52,196 nucleotides of DNA from Hymenochaete sp. R1 (taxonomy: Eukaryota; Basidiomycota; Agaricomycetes; Hymenochaetales; Hymenochaetaceae), in contig JAFREE010000169.1 in the NCBI GenBank assembly GCA_019400425.1, positions 1-52,196 on the forward strand, written 5' to 3'. Positions 30,901-42,100 of this stretch are shown in pieces (position 1 is the stretch's first letter; each line of letters starts with the position of its first letter). The translations under genes were made by a program, and so were the position numbers. The notes below the pieces were generated by a model. It was not told where the DNA came from, did not search any database, and saw nothing but the letters and a program-made list of their open reading frames with translations.

Positions 30901-32762
30901 AAATCAACAGACAAAGACAAGGACCTCGAGAAAGGGTCCCCACACGCCGAGTCCAAGCGCAACTCAACCGCCCTCGCCCCCGCTCCCACAACGATGGCGG
31001 GGGCGGGGACGACAATGGCTGGTGGTGGGACGAGGATGTCGCAACATACGGGGAGGGAGCAGCACATGCCTGCGGACGCGGTGTTAAGCAAGGAGGGCGC
31101 TGCGGAGTATTTGGCGAGTCAGGGTGTGGATCCTGCGATCATGCCGGTGGGGATCATCACGTTGGAGGATGTGTTGGAGGGTGAGTTTGTCTGTCTTTTT
31201 TTTTTAGAAAAAAACAACTGGCTTCGTTTCGTTTCGTTTCTCTTGTTTTATTTCTTTTTGCGCAAGTGGGATTTGTACTCACTCCACTGACAGAACTCAT
31301 CGGCGAGGAGATCTACGACGAGTTCGACGTCGAAGGTGCAGGCGCCCACTCAGAGTCCTTCGTCCCGCCCGGTGCAGAACCTCACCCGTACACACACACT
31401 CACACGTACACTCACACGCACCCGTACCCGTTCCCGATTTCGATCCCGGGCATGCGTCGTCTCGAACGGAAGAACTCTGCGCCCGAGTTGGTTTCGTCGG
31501 CCTCGCCGGCGTCGCAGCCGGCTTTACAGAACCAGAACCAGAACCAGCAACAGCAGTATCAAGAATATACGCCCACGCCTGCTAGCGCCGGCACCGGGAC
31601 AGGAGCCTCAGGGCCCAACAGCAACGGCAACACTGGTACGGGAAATACTACCACCTCGAAAGGCATCGTCGTCCCGAGACCGATCGCGCTCTCCAGTCTG
31701 AAGAACCTGGGTTTCTTACGGAGTCGCAGTGCGCCGCCTACGCCTCGGCCTGGGGATGCGAATGCGAGCGGGAAGCGTTTGGGAGCTGGTAGTGGCGGTG
31801 GTGGAGGAGTTGGTCCCACTGGTGGGGTGACAGTGGGAACGCCTGGGACTCCGACGGTGCCAGTGGGTACGGCCGGGACTGGGACGGGTCCCTATGGGAG
31901 TGGTGTCTACCCACCTGCATATTCGTCTGCCCCTGCCTCCGCTCCCGCGAATGGGAATGCGAATGCTTCATCGGGAGGTCCTGAGAACGGCGCTGGAGCT
32001 GGAACTGGGGGACACCTCTCAAGCGTACGCGAGCAGGAAACTCAGCTCCAGCCTGAGCCGGCGCACGCTGAGGACAGTGTGGGTGCTGTTGCTGGTGTCG
32101 GTGCCGGCCAACACCAGTCCACGCCGCAACCGCAACCATCTCACCCTCACCCGGTCCCGGTCCCAGCACTATCCGCCATCCACCAAACTCAAACTCAGAC
32201 CCAAGCACAAATTGGCGCTGGGATCCCAAGGTCGAGCGTGAGCTCACGCAGCGCCTCGCCTGCGCCTTCGCTCGAAGCTGCGATTCGGCATTCGAAGAGG
32301 AGAGGCCTTGGCCACGGCCACGGCCACGCGGGGATGGCGAGGGCTGCGTCGAGCGCGAGCGCGAGCGCTGCTGGGGCTGCAGCAGGCACAGGAGGTGTTG
32401 GTGGGTCCGGGCCGTCGGCGGTACATACCCATACCATCGTACCAGGTTCTGGTCCGGGTACGCCGGGGCTTGGGAGTCCAGCGGTAATGGGGCACGGTGC
32501 GGAAGCAGGTTCTGGCCTTGGTGGACTTGGGCTTGGAGGAGATAGAGGCCGGACGAAGGGGGCGGCATTTAAGAGCAGTCCGCTTGCGAATAGTGGGACT
32601 GGGGCTGGGGTCAACGCTGCCGGCTCGGATGGCGGGGAAGCTGGCGTTGATGGGGGAGGGACGGGAGTGGTGATTGCGGAGGAGATTCGGAAGGAGAGGA
32701 TGAAGGAGAAGGAGAGGGAGAAAGAAGCAAGAGAGAAAGAGACGAAGGGGTATGATGTTTGA
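27912..32762 (+). CDS. CNNM/Mam3-family DUF21-CBS membrane protein, about 1135 aa
   Basis: Seven exons (27912-28177, 28255-28428, 29330-29426, 29591-29669, 29749-30192, 30302-31180, 31294-32762) join in frame. Residues about 48-200 form the DUF21 membrane domain: VVLACLIPVLVILSGIFAGL, TLGYMSLDETQLNVL, LLVTLLLANMITNETLPII, FAEIIPQSICTRHGLYIGAK. A CBS pair follows: VRHAMTPIDEVFMLSVEARL with GHSRVPVFEE, and VPVRNMRLNKVPFVPQNEPL with GRSHMAIVSRL, then GIITLEDVLEELIGEEIYDE. Animal CNNMs and yeast Mam3 take part in Mg or Mn homeostasis in plasma or vacuolar membranes. Odd features are a disordered Ser/Glu/Lys-rich insertion of roughly 220 residues between the second CBS and the EDVLEE motif, and a Gly/Ala/Pro-rich tail of about 480 residues. 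The second intron is 901 bp, against about 55-165 bp for the others. Confidence 0.9.
28429..29329 (+). other. Unusually long (901-bp) intron in the CNNM-type gene
   Basis: The donor GTGAGT at 28429 and the acceptor CACACAG at 29329 join VLF across the VSTTLIVL..FAEIIPQS helix boundary. The intron contains several stops in the host frame. It also has a small ATG frame at about 29128-29229 starting MNVTTSRSVDQLIASF, and a CACGTG. I cannot tell whether anything in it is functional. Confidence 0.7.
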
Positions 32763-34085
32763 TCGTACATGTCCGAAACCGAAACCGAGTCCAGGGAGTG
32801 GGGAGTGGGGAACTCCCGAATGGATAGCCTGAGCTTGCTAGGTACAGTAGTAAAGTAAACAAAACTTCAGAACCACCGTCGCGGTTATCGTCAGCATGAT
32901 CATGAATGAAATCTTCTGGCGATTCCTTTTCGTTTCGTTTCGTTTCCGAGTCGTTTTTTTTTCATTTCTTTCTCTTGCCTCGCCTCGCCTCCCCCCCCCC
33001 CCCCCCTCTTCTTTTACCTTCAAACTTCCTTTCTGTTTTTCTACGTTCCCCAAGAAAACATGACATGCATTGTGTATATTATCAACATACAGTACTAGAA
33101 GGCCCAGTCCGCCAGCCTGAGTGCCACTGGCACATTCATATTCACATATTGAACATTGAACATCATCGAAATTCATTAGAAGGTGACCACAACTTCAACT
33201 AAGAAGCTAGAGACTTAAACGAAAAGAGAAAAGGAGGAAAACACGCTGCGTTCGTTCGAAGTTCGACTTGCAAGTAGTACTACCAATAACACTGCAATAA
33301 GTACATACACGGGAGCGCTTTTAGTCTGTCGTTCTTCGTCCCTTTTCATTGTCTAATTCTAAACACGTATAACTCTTTTCCTCCTTCCTTCCTTCCTTCC
33401 TTCCTTACTTACTCGTATTCTCCATCCCTTTGTCATTTGCGGTGTGTACCGTGACTGTGATATCGACGTTTCTGCAATACCTGATGTCGGTTTGTCCGTA
33501 TGTCCGTATGTCATATATTCTGGTATCAATTTCAAGCCTTTGATATTTCGAGACCATTACGAAGAGAAAGGGAAGGAGAAGGAGAAGGGAAAAGAAAGAA
33601 AGAAAATGAGAGGCAGTGATATGAGAGAAACGAGCGGGTAGTTATGAGTGACGAGTGCGGTGGTTGAAGACGGGAGCGGGAACAGAGACGGGTGTCAAAT
33701 TGACATCGGGATGGGAAGAGAAAGGAGATGCAGGGGAAGAGAAAGGGGATGCAGATGAAAAGACTGAGGATCCGAAGAAACGGAGACACAGGGGAAAAGT
33801 AGATCGTTACAGACTGAAAAATGAAAACGGGGAAAGCAAGCAAATAGAGGAACACTTCTGCGTGCGTGCATGGGCATACCCCTCCGACTCCGACGAACTT
33901 TGAACAGAATGTACGATAAAAAGAAGCCAAGGCGCAGGATGAGGATGGGGATAAAACCCAATAGAGTCCCCCCGTCCCCAGCTCCACAGTAGATCCTCAA
34001 AACAGCAGACATATTCGTATTGTATCCATCGCTAACTGTCCGATTGTCCTACCCAATTCGAGCCGCCGTTAAATGAGAAGGACGC
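32763..34085. other. Intergenic region between convergent CNNM-type and epsin genes
   Basis: No supported gene is present. Features are a run of about 17 C near 32992-33008, a CCTT microsatellite near 33385-33405 and a GA-rich plus-strand block near 33560-33760. Small frames on both strands are compositional artefacts. Confidence 0.55.
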
Positions 34086-35935
34086 TCAGATGGAGAAGAA
34101 CGGTTGGTCGCTGCTCTGTTGTTGCTGTTGCTGTTGGAAAGGGTTGTGTCCGCCAGGTGCACCAGTCTTTTGTGCAACGACGCGTCCGGCTTGGGTATGC
34201 CCGAACCTGGAGAACATAAGCGGATCAGTGACCCAAGCCATCTTACGAGATACAAAAAACGAGTGCATTCCCCCCCTCCGAAAGAAAGAGTAGAGTGTAA
34301 ACGTACCGAAGCTGTCCGACGTTCCCGAACGTGTCCATTCCGTCCTCCCGATTCGCAAGTAAGTTCGCCAGATGCGCATGCTCGCCGTCTTCCCTCGGTG
34401 GCCGAGCCGATGCAGGCGACGGGGCAGGCGAGACGGACAAGGTTGAGAGTGACGGCGTCGGGTTCGATGCGGGTCTCGGTGGATTTGCGAACGTCGAGGG
34501 GAGGGAGAAGTTGTCGATGCCGGATGAGGTGGAGGCGGTGGAGGGAAGGGGCGGTGGAGATTGGCTGAAGCTGGGAGGGGCGAAGGGGTTGTTAGAGCCA
34601 AAGCCGGTGGGTTGCGGCTGGATGGGCTGAGGTGAAAATTGCTGCTGCTGTTGTTGCCATTGTTGCTGTTGCTGCTGTTGTGCATATAACATCTGTTGCT
34701 GCCGATTCCATTCGTCTTGTTGGGCCTGCTGTTGTTGAGCAGCTAACTGGGCTTGCTGAGCCTCTTGTTGCTGCCGCATCCATTCTTGCTGCTGCTGCAT
34801 GTATTGAGCCTGGAGGTTGTAAGCAATGCGAGATTGAATAAGAGTAATGGATGCGCACCTGCATAGCTTCTTGTTGCGCCTGTTGTTGGTATGGGTTGAA
34901 AGAAGTGAACTGGGGCATCATGGCGGTGTATTGCGGCTGCATTTGTTGACCATACTGTGCCGACGGGTCAACAAGAGGGAATGGGTTATTATTGGCAGGT
35001 TGGCTGTTGCTCGTACATAGGTATTCAGTGGTACGAGAATGAGGAGTGATGACTTACGCTTGGTCGTCGAAGAGTGCCTTCGAATTCGCATCTTCCACCG
35101 ACTGTAACCGTTTCTTCTCTTCATCCTCGCTGAGCTTGAGGGCCCGAGCCAAATCATCATCTTCCTTCGCTTTCGCCTGCTCTTCTGCAAGGCTCCGTTT
35201 GCTCGCCTCAATCGCCCGGTTTATCTCCTCTTCGTCACCACGATTCCTGCGCTGACTCCTACGTCCAGCATTCTCGTCGTCATCACCAGGACCAGGACCA
35301 TCACCCTCCTCGTACCGCCGTGCCCCGATCATCCTATCCCGCATGCTTGCTCTGTTCCTTCGCTCCTCCCGTAAGCGTGACTCATCCTGCAGTAGGTTTG
35401 TGATATCCTTCGCTTTCTGCCGAACGTTTGCGCCCTGGTCCTTTGAGTATTCGTCGACGTACTGAAACTCTTTAAGGGTCTTGATGATGTATACGTTATC
35501 GCGGAAGTAAATTATGACGTTTTCTGAGCCATTATGAAGGAGGTAATCTAACACCGTCAGAGCCTGTAGGAAAAGACGTCATTTGTCGCACGGATGAACG
35601 TGAATACCGATGGGGAAGAGAAGGGTCCTCGTTCGTACCTTGAACACATGTCTCCAGTTCTTGCCTTTGTCGTTGAGCCGTTTATCGATCATCTCCATTA
35701 CCTCCACGAAGTCATTCCTTGCAAAACTCCCGTTAGCACTGCGCAAAAGATTAAAACAAGACGCAAACACGCACTGGTTGTAGGTCATTTGCGCGATCTC
35801 GTTCATCTGCTGGCCTGTTGGCCCCCATGGATCGTTGGATGTTGCATCCCGGACCTTTGTCTGCACATCTGAGTAGCCCTTTGTGTAGTTCTTTGCGACT
35901 CGGAGGGTAGCCTTGCCAAAATGCTGGAGCGACAT
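34086..35935 (-). CDS. Epsin-like ENTH-domain endocytic adaptor
   Basis: It starts at 35935 with MSLQHFGKATLRVAKNYTKG. The next exons continue the ENTH domain: ATSNDPWGPTGQQMNEIAQM, DFVEVMEMIDKRLNDKGKNW, ALTVLDYLLHNGSENVIIYF, TLKEFQYVDEYSKDQGANVR and QKAKDITNLLQDESRLREER. ENTH domains bind PI(4,5)P2 and bend membrane. Two ubiquitin-interacting motifs follow (EEEINRAIEASKRSLAEEQ and DDDLARALKLSEDEE), then a long Gln-rich low-complexity region and NPF tripeptides (SNNPFAPP and GGHNPFQQQ) that bind EH-domain proteins such as Ede1 and Pan1. It ends SSDQPFFSI-stop at 34086. Four or more short introns interrupt it. The order ENTH, UIM, UIM, polyQ, NPF is that of yeast Ent1/Ent2. It is divergent from the deubiquitinase gene with about 170 bp between start codons. 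Confidence 0.92.
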
Positions 35936-36104
35936 GATGTCGGGATGGGAAACGTTTCCCTTGCGTCCATACCTGGATCCAACTGACTGCGCTTGAATTT
36001 CCGAATGAGGAAGGTAGTTCGCATCACCTTATTGGCAGTGTTTTGCTGTGTGGGCGCCTGCCTTTTCTCTTGTCCAACCGCTCCAGTCCGTTTCCATCCG
36101 TCTC
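35936..36104. promoter_or_regulatory. Compact divergent promoter between epsin and UCHL5-type genes
   Basis: Only 169 bp separate the two start codons, so the two genes must share or overlap promoter elements. No clear TATA box is seen on either side. Confidence 0.5.
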
Positions 36105-37631
36105 ATGACTGATGCGCAACAGCAGATAAATGACGGCATAGACCTTGTGGGAGGTCCATTTGCAGTCGTCGAGTCCGATCCAGGTCTGTGAATATAAATT
36201 TCGGTTATTTTATAACTATTAACTCTTAGTTACTAAGGTGTCTTCACTACTTTGATACGAAGGCTTGGTGTCCAGGGCGTCGAAGTGGAAGAGGTCTACG
36301 ATATCGAATGGGGATTGGAAAAACTCAATCCGCTTGGACTCGTGCTATGTTTCAACTGGCGTAGCGATGTGCACCACATCAGCGACTTTATGGATCCTGA
36401 CGCCCAAAGAGTATGGTTCGCGAACCAGCTTATGGATGACGCCTGTGCTTCTCTGGCGATAGTAAACGTCCTTTTCAACTGCTCTGGGGTCAAACTTGGG
36501 GAGCAACTCAAAGACCTCAGACAAGAGACATCACAGATGAGTCCAAAGGTCAGCCGCGAAGTTCTTCCCCGAGTGAAGATTGACTCCAAGTACGAAGATG
36601 AAAGGCCTTGCCATTTCAAACTCGAAGCTGCTACGTGAAACTCAAAATAATTTGGCGAGGTGAGTCCTTCTATCTCAAATTCTTTTGTGAGGAGACGCTT
36701 GATCTATATATGATAGGCCAGCGGATATACGAACTTCATTAAATAATGTCGTCCAATCTTGTCATGACCAGCTCGTACCTGTCAAAGCCACAGCGAAGAA
36801 AAAACCAAGGACTGCAGACAAGTCTAAGAAGGGGAATAATGCGACGGAAGAGACGAACTGGGCTGACGCCTACCATTTTATCGGATACGTTCCCGCGCAT
36901 GGAAAAGTCTGGGAACTTGACAGCTTGAAGGCTGGCCCTCTCGAGGTTGGCGAACTCCCGAGTACAGAATCCACTGATGGGTGGGTAGATGTCGTCCGTC
37001 CGGCCCTGCGGTTGAAGATGGAGAAGTATGGCGCGAAGGGAGAGGATGGTGGCAACATTCAGTTCAACTTACTTGCCTTCGCGAAGGACTCATTCGAGGT
37101 CAGAAGTGATGAACTGAGACTTTTGATAAAAGAGAAAGAAGCTTTCGAGGAGCGGCTTTCTGAGGTGCTTCAAGAAAATTGGAAGGATGTTAGTCCTTAT
37201 TATCTGCTTGAGAAGCGATAAGACTGACTGGATTAACTAGATAGACGAGGATTTCATAAGAGAAACAAACTTAAAGCTCACATCTGACACTCCTTTGCCG
37301 GACGTTGCTTTCTCAGTCGACTTTGGTTCTCAATGGAACGCAAGGAAGAAGGAAATTCTCGACGTGGCTGATGAATCACTCTTAAGTGGCTGGGAAGCTA
37401 TAGCGCGAAAAGCCATGTCATCAAAAGCTTTGTACGATGAAGCGTTACGGAGTGCGCGACAAGTCGACGTAAGTGTTTACGGATATCTATGTTTTGCATC
37501 CCTAACTCATGGACATACAGACGGAAAACATTAAACGAACTCATGATTACGAACCGTTTATTCGAGAGTTCTTGACTGCTCTCCACAACGAAGGACTTCT
37601 CGCAGACCGCATCACCTTGGCTCAATCTTGA
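36105..37631 (+). CDS. Ubiquitin C-terminal hydrolase, UCHL5/UCH37 type
   Basis: The first exon (36105-36183) encodes MTDAQQQINDGIDLVGGPFA. Next come GVFTTLIRRLGVQGVEVEEV, LGLVLCFNWR and WFANQLMDDACASLAIVNVL, whose Cys is the active-site nucleophile. A 49-bp intron (36549-36597) joins SQMSPK to MKGLAISNSKLLRETQNNLA. The segment ADAYHFIGYVPAHGKVWELD supplies the catalytic His and Asp. The C-terminal extension ends KRTHDYEPFIREFLTALHNE ... LAQS, like the ULD tail by which UCHL5 docks on the proteasome receptor Rpn13. A lysine-rich insertion (KATAKKKPRTADKSKKGNN) precedes the catalytic His; a similar active-site crossover loop varies among relatives, and BAP1 has a long one. The expected role is ubiquitin editing at the proteasome or INO80. 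Six exons; the stop is at 37629-37631. Confidence 0.9.
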
Positions 37632-37977
37632 TAGCTTACCTTTGTGCATATAAATTATTATTAATTTCTTGTAACGGAATAGCTTTCGATATTCATGTGA
37701 GAGACGAGGAGAGTGTATATTACCTGACGACCTAAAAAGGCAATTAAGTCTCATCTGCGATACTTTGACTGCATGATTTTGACGGTCATCAAACGCACGC
37801 ACAGATCACCCAGAACCCTCACCTTCATCGTCGTCGTCGCGCCCGACGCTCTCATCGACATAAACCGGCTCGTCGTCGTCTTTTAAGGCGTCGACAACAC
37901 TTACACCGCGAAAATCCAAGCGGACCTCCGCCACACTGGACGTCTGCGCTCGATAAAACTAGCCCATACTCTCAATC

Positions 37978-40900
37978 ATGGCGCCATTCTCCAAGCCCGA
38001 GGCGGTCCTCAAGCAGGCAGAAGGCCTCGTCTCCGTAGGGCAAAGTCATGCTGCCCTGCAATCTCTCATCGAGTCATTCTCGTCCAAGCGTTTCAAGTCG
38101 AGCCCGCTCGCCTCCTTGGAACCCATTGTTCTACGTTTCGTAGAATTGTGTGTCGACATGCGTAGGGGTCGCGCTGCGAAGGAGGGCCTCATGCAGTACA
38201 AGAACGTCGCTCAAAATACGTCGGTTGGATCGATTGAAATTGTCATCAATCGCTTTGTTGCGTTGGCAGATGCGAAGGTCCAGGAAGCGCAACAAAAGGC
38301 GGAGAAGGCCGTAGCCCTCGTTGACGTCGACGACTTAGAAGCGAGCGAAACACCCGAAAGTATCTTACTCGGCGCTGTCAGCGGGGACCAAAGCAAGGAT
38401 AGGACGGATCGCGCGCTTGTCACGCCTTGGCTAAAGTTTCTGTGGGAGAGTTACCGCACTGCTCTTGAGACGCTCAAAAACAATGCGAGGCTAGAAGCTA
38501 TCTACCAGGTTCGATTTCCTTCGTATCTCTCTTTTTGGCCACTATAAATTTTTCTTGGATATAGCAAATCGCTCAGAAGGCCTTCAAATTCTGCCTGAAG
38601 CATCAACGCAAGGTCGAATTCCGGCGTTTGTGTGAAACTTTGCGCTTGCACCTGTCGAACGTCGCGAAGTACGCTCACCAACCGCACTCGATCAATCTTA
38701 GCGATCCCGACACGCTCCAGCACCATCTTGATACCCGCTTTGCCCAGCTCAACACGTCAGTCGAGCTTGAGCTATGGCAAGAGGCTTTCCGCTCAGTGGA
38801 GGACATCCACAATCTCCTGAATATGGCGAAGAAAGCTCCTCGTCCGGCTATGATGGCGAATTACTACGAAAAACTGACCCGTATTTTCTTAACGAGCGGC
38901 AATGCTCTTTTCCACGCCGCTTCTTGGTCCCGCTATTATTCTATTGTGAGGACTTCTGGCACAAAATCTGAGGAAGAGATCAGCCGTATCGCGGGCCAGG
39001 TACTCGTCAGTGCCCTCGCTGTGCCTGTTGGTCAGGCTGAAGAGGACGATTCGAAGAGCAAAACAACCCGACTTACTGCATTGCTGGGTCTTACTAAGAC
39101 GCCGACTCGCACCGGGCTGTTAAAGGAAGCGGTAAGTGTCGCTTACAAGCTGTGTGACAATATCTCAGATGCTCATTATGACAATTAGTTGTTGCGTAAC
39201 GTTTTGAAGCTCGCACCTCAGGTCGTCAAAGATTTGTATAACATATTGGAAGTGACCTTTGACCCTCTTACCCTGTGCCGCAAGGTCGTCGACATTCTGA
39301 AGACGCTCTCATCTGATAGCAGTTATGCATCATATCTTCCCCTTCTTCAACACGCTCTTCTCAGCCGTCTCCTCGCTCAGCTCGCACAAGTCTACTCAAC
39401 AATGGAGATCAATGAGCTTTTCGAACTTGTATCTCCTCTCAAGGATACATTCGAGGGCGCTTATGGTCCTACTCAGGTCGAGGCCTTCCTAATGAAATCC
39501 GCTCGTAACGGTGACCTCCGTATCCGCATCGACCATGCATCAGGAAGTCTTACGTTCATCGACGAGGCGTTTGGTGGCTCCTCCGAGGGCTCTGCCCTCG
39601 TCACGACTCTTGACAAACGCATTCAACCCTCGGCAAGCGAACTTGTCAGCACGCGCCTCAGCAGCGTCGCGACGTGCCTTCACACCGCACTCGCTGCAAT
39701 CGAAGCACCCGCTAAAGCCGAAGCCGCGGTAGCTGCTGAGAAGGAAAATCGGGAACGAATGGCAACACTCGTAGCTGCCGCGAATGCAGAGCGGAAGGCA
39801 TTACAGGTCCGCAGGGCGATCGTTGCTCGTAGGCGCGAGCTCATTTCGGAGTTATCCGTCAGGAAGGAGAAGGAGGAAGTCAGCCGAAGGGCCGAAGCCA
39901 GTCGGCGCGAGAGGGAGGAGGCTGAGAGACGAGGAAGGGAAGAGAGGCTACGCCAAGCTGAGGAACGTGTGCGCCGTGATAAGGAAAATGTCGATAAGGA
40001 GGAAGCTCGCAAGCTGGCTCAGGAGTTGAAGGAGAAGAACGTTCTCAAGATCAACGTCGACGTGAGTAAAAAAAAAAGCAACGCTCGCCCAAAATACGGT
40101 TTTCATTGACGACCTCTTTTCCAGGAACTCGGCGAGTTGAACAAGGACAATCTTATGCAGCTCCAAGTCAAGCAGATCGAAAAGGAGAAGAAGGACCAGA
40201 ACGAGCGTCTCCGTATCATCGCCAAGCGCTTCGATCATGTCGAACGTGCGTACAGGAAGGAAGAACGGCCACTTCTCGCGAAAGACTACGACCAGCAGCA
40301 ACTTGATGATCGTAAGGCATTTGAATTAGCACAGAAAGCACGCCTAGAGTCTGCACGTCTCGCCCATCAGCAAGACCTCGACACAAAGCGCCGCCTCACA
40401 CGTATCATGCCTGACTATATTGCGAAGCGCGATTTGTTCATCAGTAAGCGTGGCGAAGACTTTACAAAGAAGCGCGAGTCTGCGCAGCGCAAGATCGAGG
40501 AAGAAAAGGCGAAGAGGCGAAAGACTGTCTCAGACGCGCGATTAGAGGAACGTCGCAGAGCCGAAGAGGAGGAGCGCTTCCGCAGAGAGCAAGAAGAGGA
40601 AGAAAGGCGCTTGGAGGAAGGTTCGTGTTCATGTTAACACTCTTTCGTTATTTTTCTTACATACCCTTTTTTGGGGGGAAAATAGAGCGCATCGCAGAGG
40701 GAAAGCGCCTCGAAGAAGAGGAAGCCGCCAAAAGGGCCGAGGAGGAGGCTCACGCAAGGGAGGAGGAAGAGAAACGCGCAGCTCAGCGGAAAGCCCGTGA
40801 GGAGCAACGCCAACGCGACATGGAACAAGCTCGGGAGCGACAACGCCTCGAAGACGAGCGCGAGGCCAAACGGCTCGCTCGCCTCGCATCTACACGTACT

Positions 40901-41302
40901 GGCGCTGGTTCCCCCGCCCCTGCCACCACCACCCCAGCGCGAGACGCCTGGCGTTCCTCGAGAGCGGCGAGCGGGACACCCCCGACACCGGCCCCAGCTA
41001 CGCCTACGCCTACGGCGGCGGCAGCAGCGGCGCCTGGAGGAGATCAAGCGCCGGCCAAGTACACTCCTGGTGCCTACCGTTCGAGAGGTGGACCGCCTGT
41101 TGGGACGGGACGAGGAGGTGGATGGCGTGAACGTGAGGCGGCAAGGGCTACGGGCGGTGGGGCGACGCCAGAGAGGGTCGCATCGCCTGCGCCTCCTTCG
41201 CAAGGTGGTGAAAGGGCAAAGCCTGCTGCCGAGGATGATGGGTTCCAGACTGTGCAGAAGCCAGCTGCTACGTGGAGGCGTGGCATGGCTCGCAGAGGCT
41301 GA
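37978..41302 (+). CDS. TIF32: Eukaryotic translation initiation factor 3 subunit A (eIF3a)
   Basis: Five exons (37978-38508, 38565-39131, 39189-40061, 40125-40620, 40686-41302) give 1027 residues, normal for fungal eIF3a. The start [20 protein letters not shown] and the following [20 protein letters not shown] are typical. The tetratricopeptide-like and PCI regions run to about residue 500 ([60 protein letters not shown], near the PCI fold). The second half is a long charged helix rich in Arg, Glu and Lys, the spectrin-like domain that contacts eIF3b/i/g. The end is Ala/Pro/Thr and Arg/Gly-rich ([15 protein letters not shown] ... GMARRG). It scaffolds eIF3 on the 40S ribosome. Introns are 56-65 bp. 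Identification is firm. Confidence 0.95.
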
Positions 41303-42100
41303 TTAGACCCAACCGTTATGCCGTATACGTACATTAGCTCTTTCAAACACGCCGTCTATCGTATGCATTCTACTTTTTTTCAAGATAAATATGTTGTTTC
41401 GATAGCAGCTATCGCAGCTTTTGTACATGTATGTTGTTCATAAAACTTGGAACATGCGTTTCTTCGATTGTCTTATTTACCTGCCGCGTTGTCAGTCACT
41501 TTAGAGATCACGACAAGCAGGGACCATGGATAGCGAATACACACAATTGAAACACACCACTCCTTACAGGTTTCGTTCCACGCTGTGTCCAATGACATGC
41601 ATAATACTATGATAATGTATGCATACATAGCATCTCGTCTACCTTATCGTTAAACCGACAGCGATTAATGATAACATCTACGTCACAACGTAACGTGCTG
41701 TCCGATGGGAAAAGAAGAAAAGGAGGAAAAGGATCCTATTAAACACCTCGGGTCCGAATGTAACGTTGGCAGTCCGTCTTATTCCTATACAAATAATCGG
41801 TGAACATAGTGAATATATTTGTCTAACTCCTTCTCCGGGACTCCCCAACGTCAAACGACACAAAACTGCTCAAGCACATCCCACTGCAAAAAGTTGATAG
41901 AAGAAAAGAACACAATAATGATAACGAATGAACGAATGGACGAAAGAACGGATGAATGAACGCGGGAACGGATGAGGGGGTATATGATCACATGAAAACG
42001 ATGATGAATGATGATGATGGTGATGAGAATATCCTTAGAGAACAGAATGAAAACGGAGCGAGGGAGGGAATGAGAAAGCAAAAGTGCTCAATAAGCGTTA
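41303..42100. other. Intergenic region between convergent eIF3a and CCH1
   Basis: No supported gene is present. It holds the 3' flanks of both genes, with ATG-rich repeats of GAATGAACG type near 41925-42025. Small frames have no recognisable domains. Confidence 0.55.
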
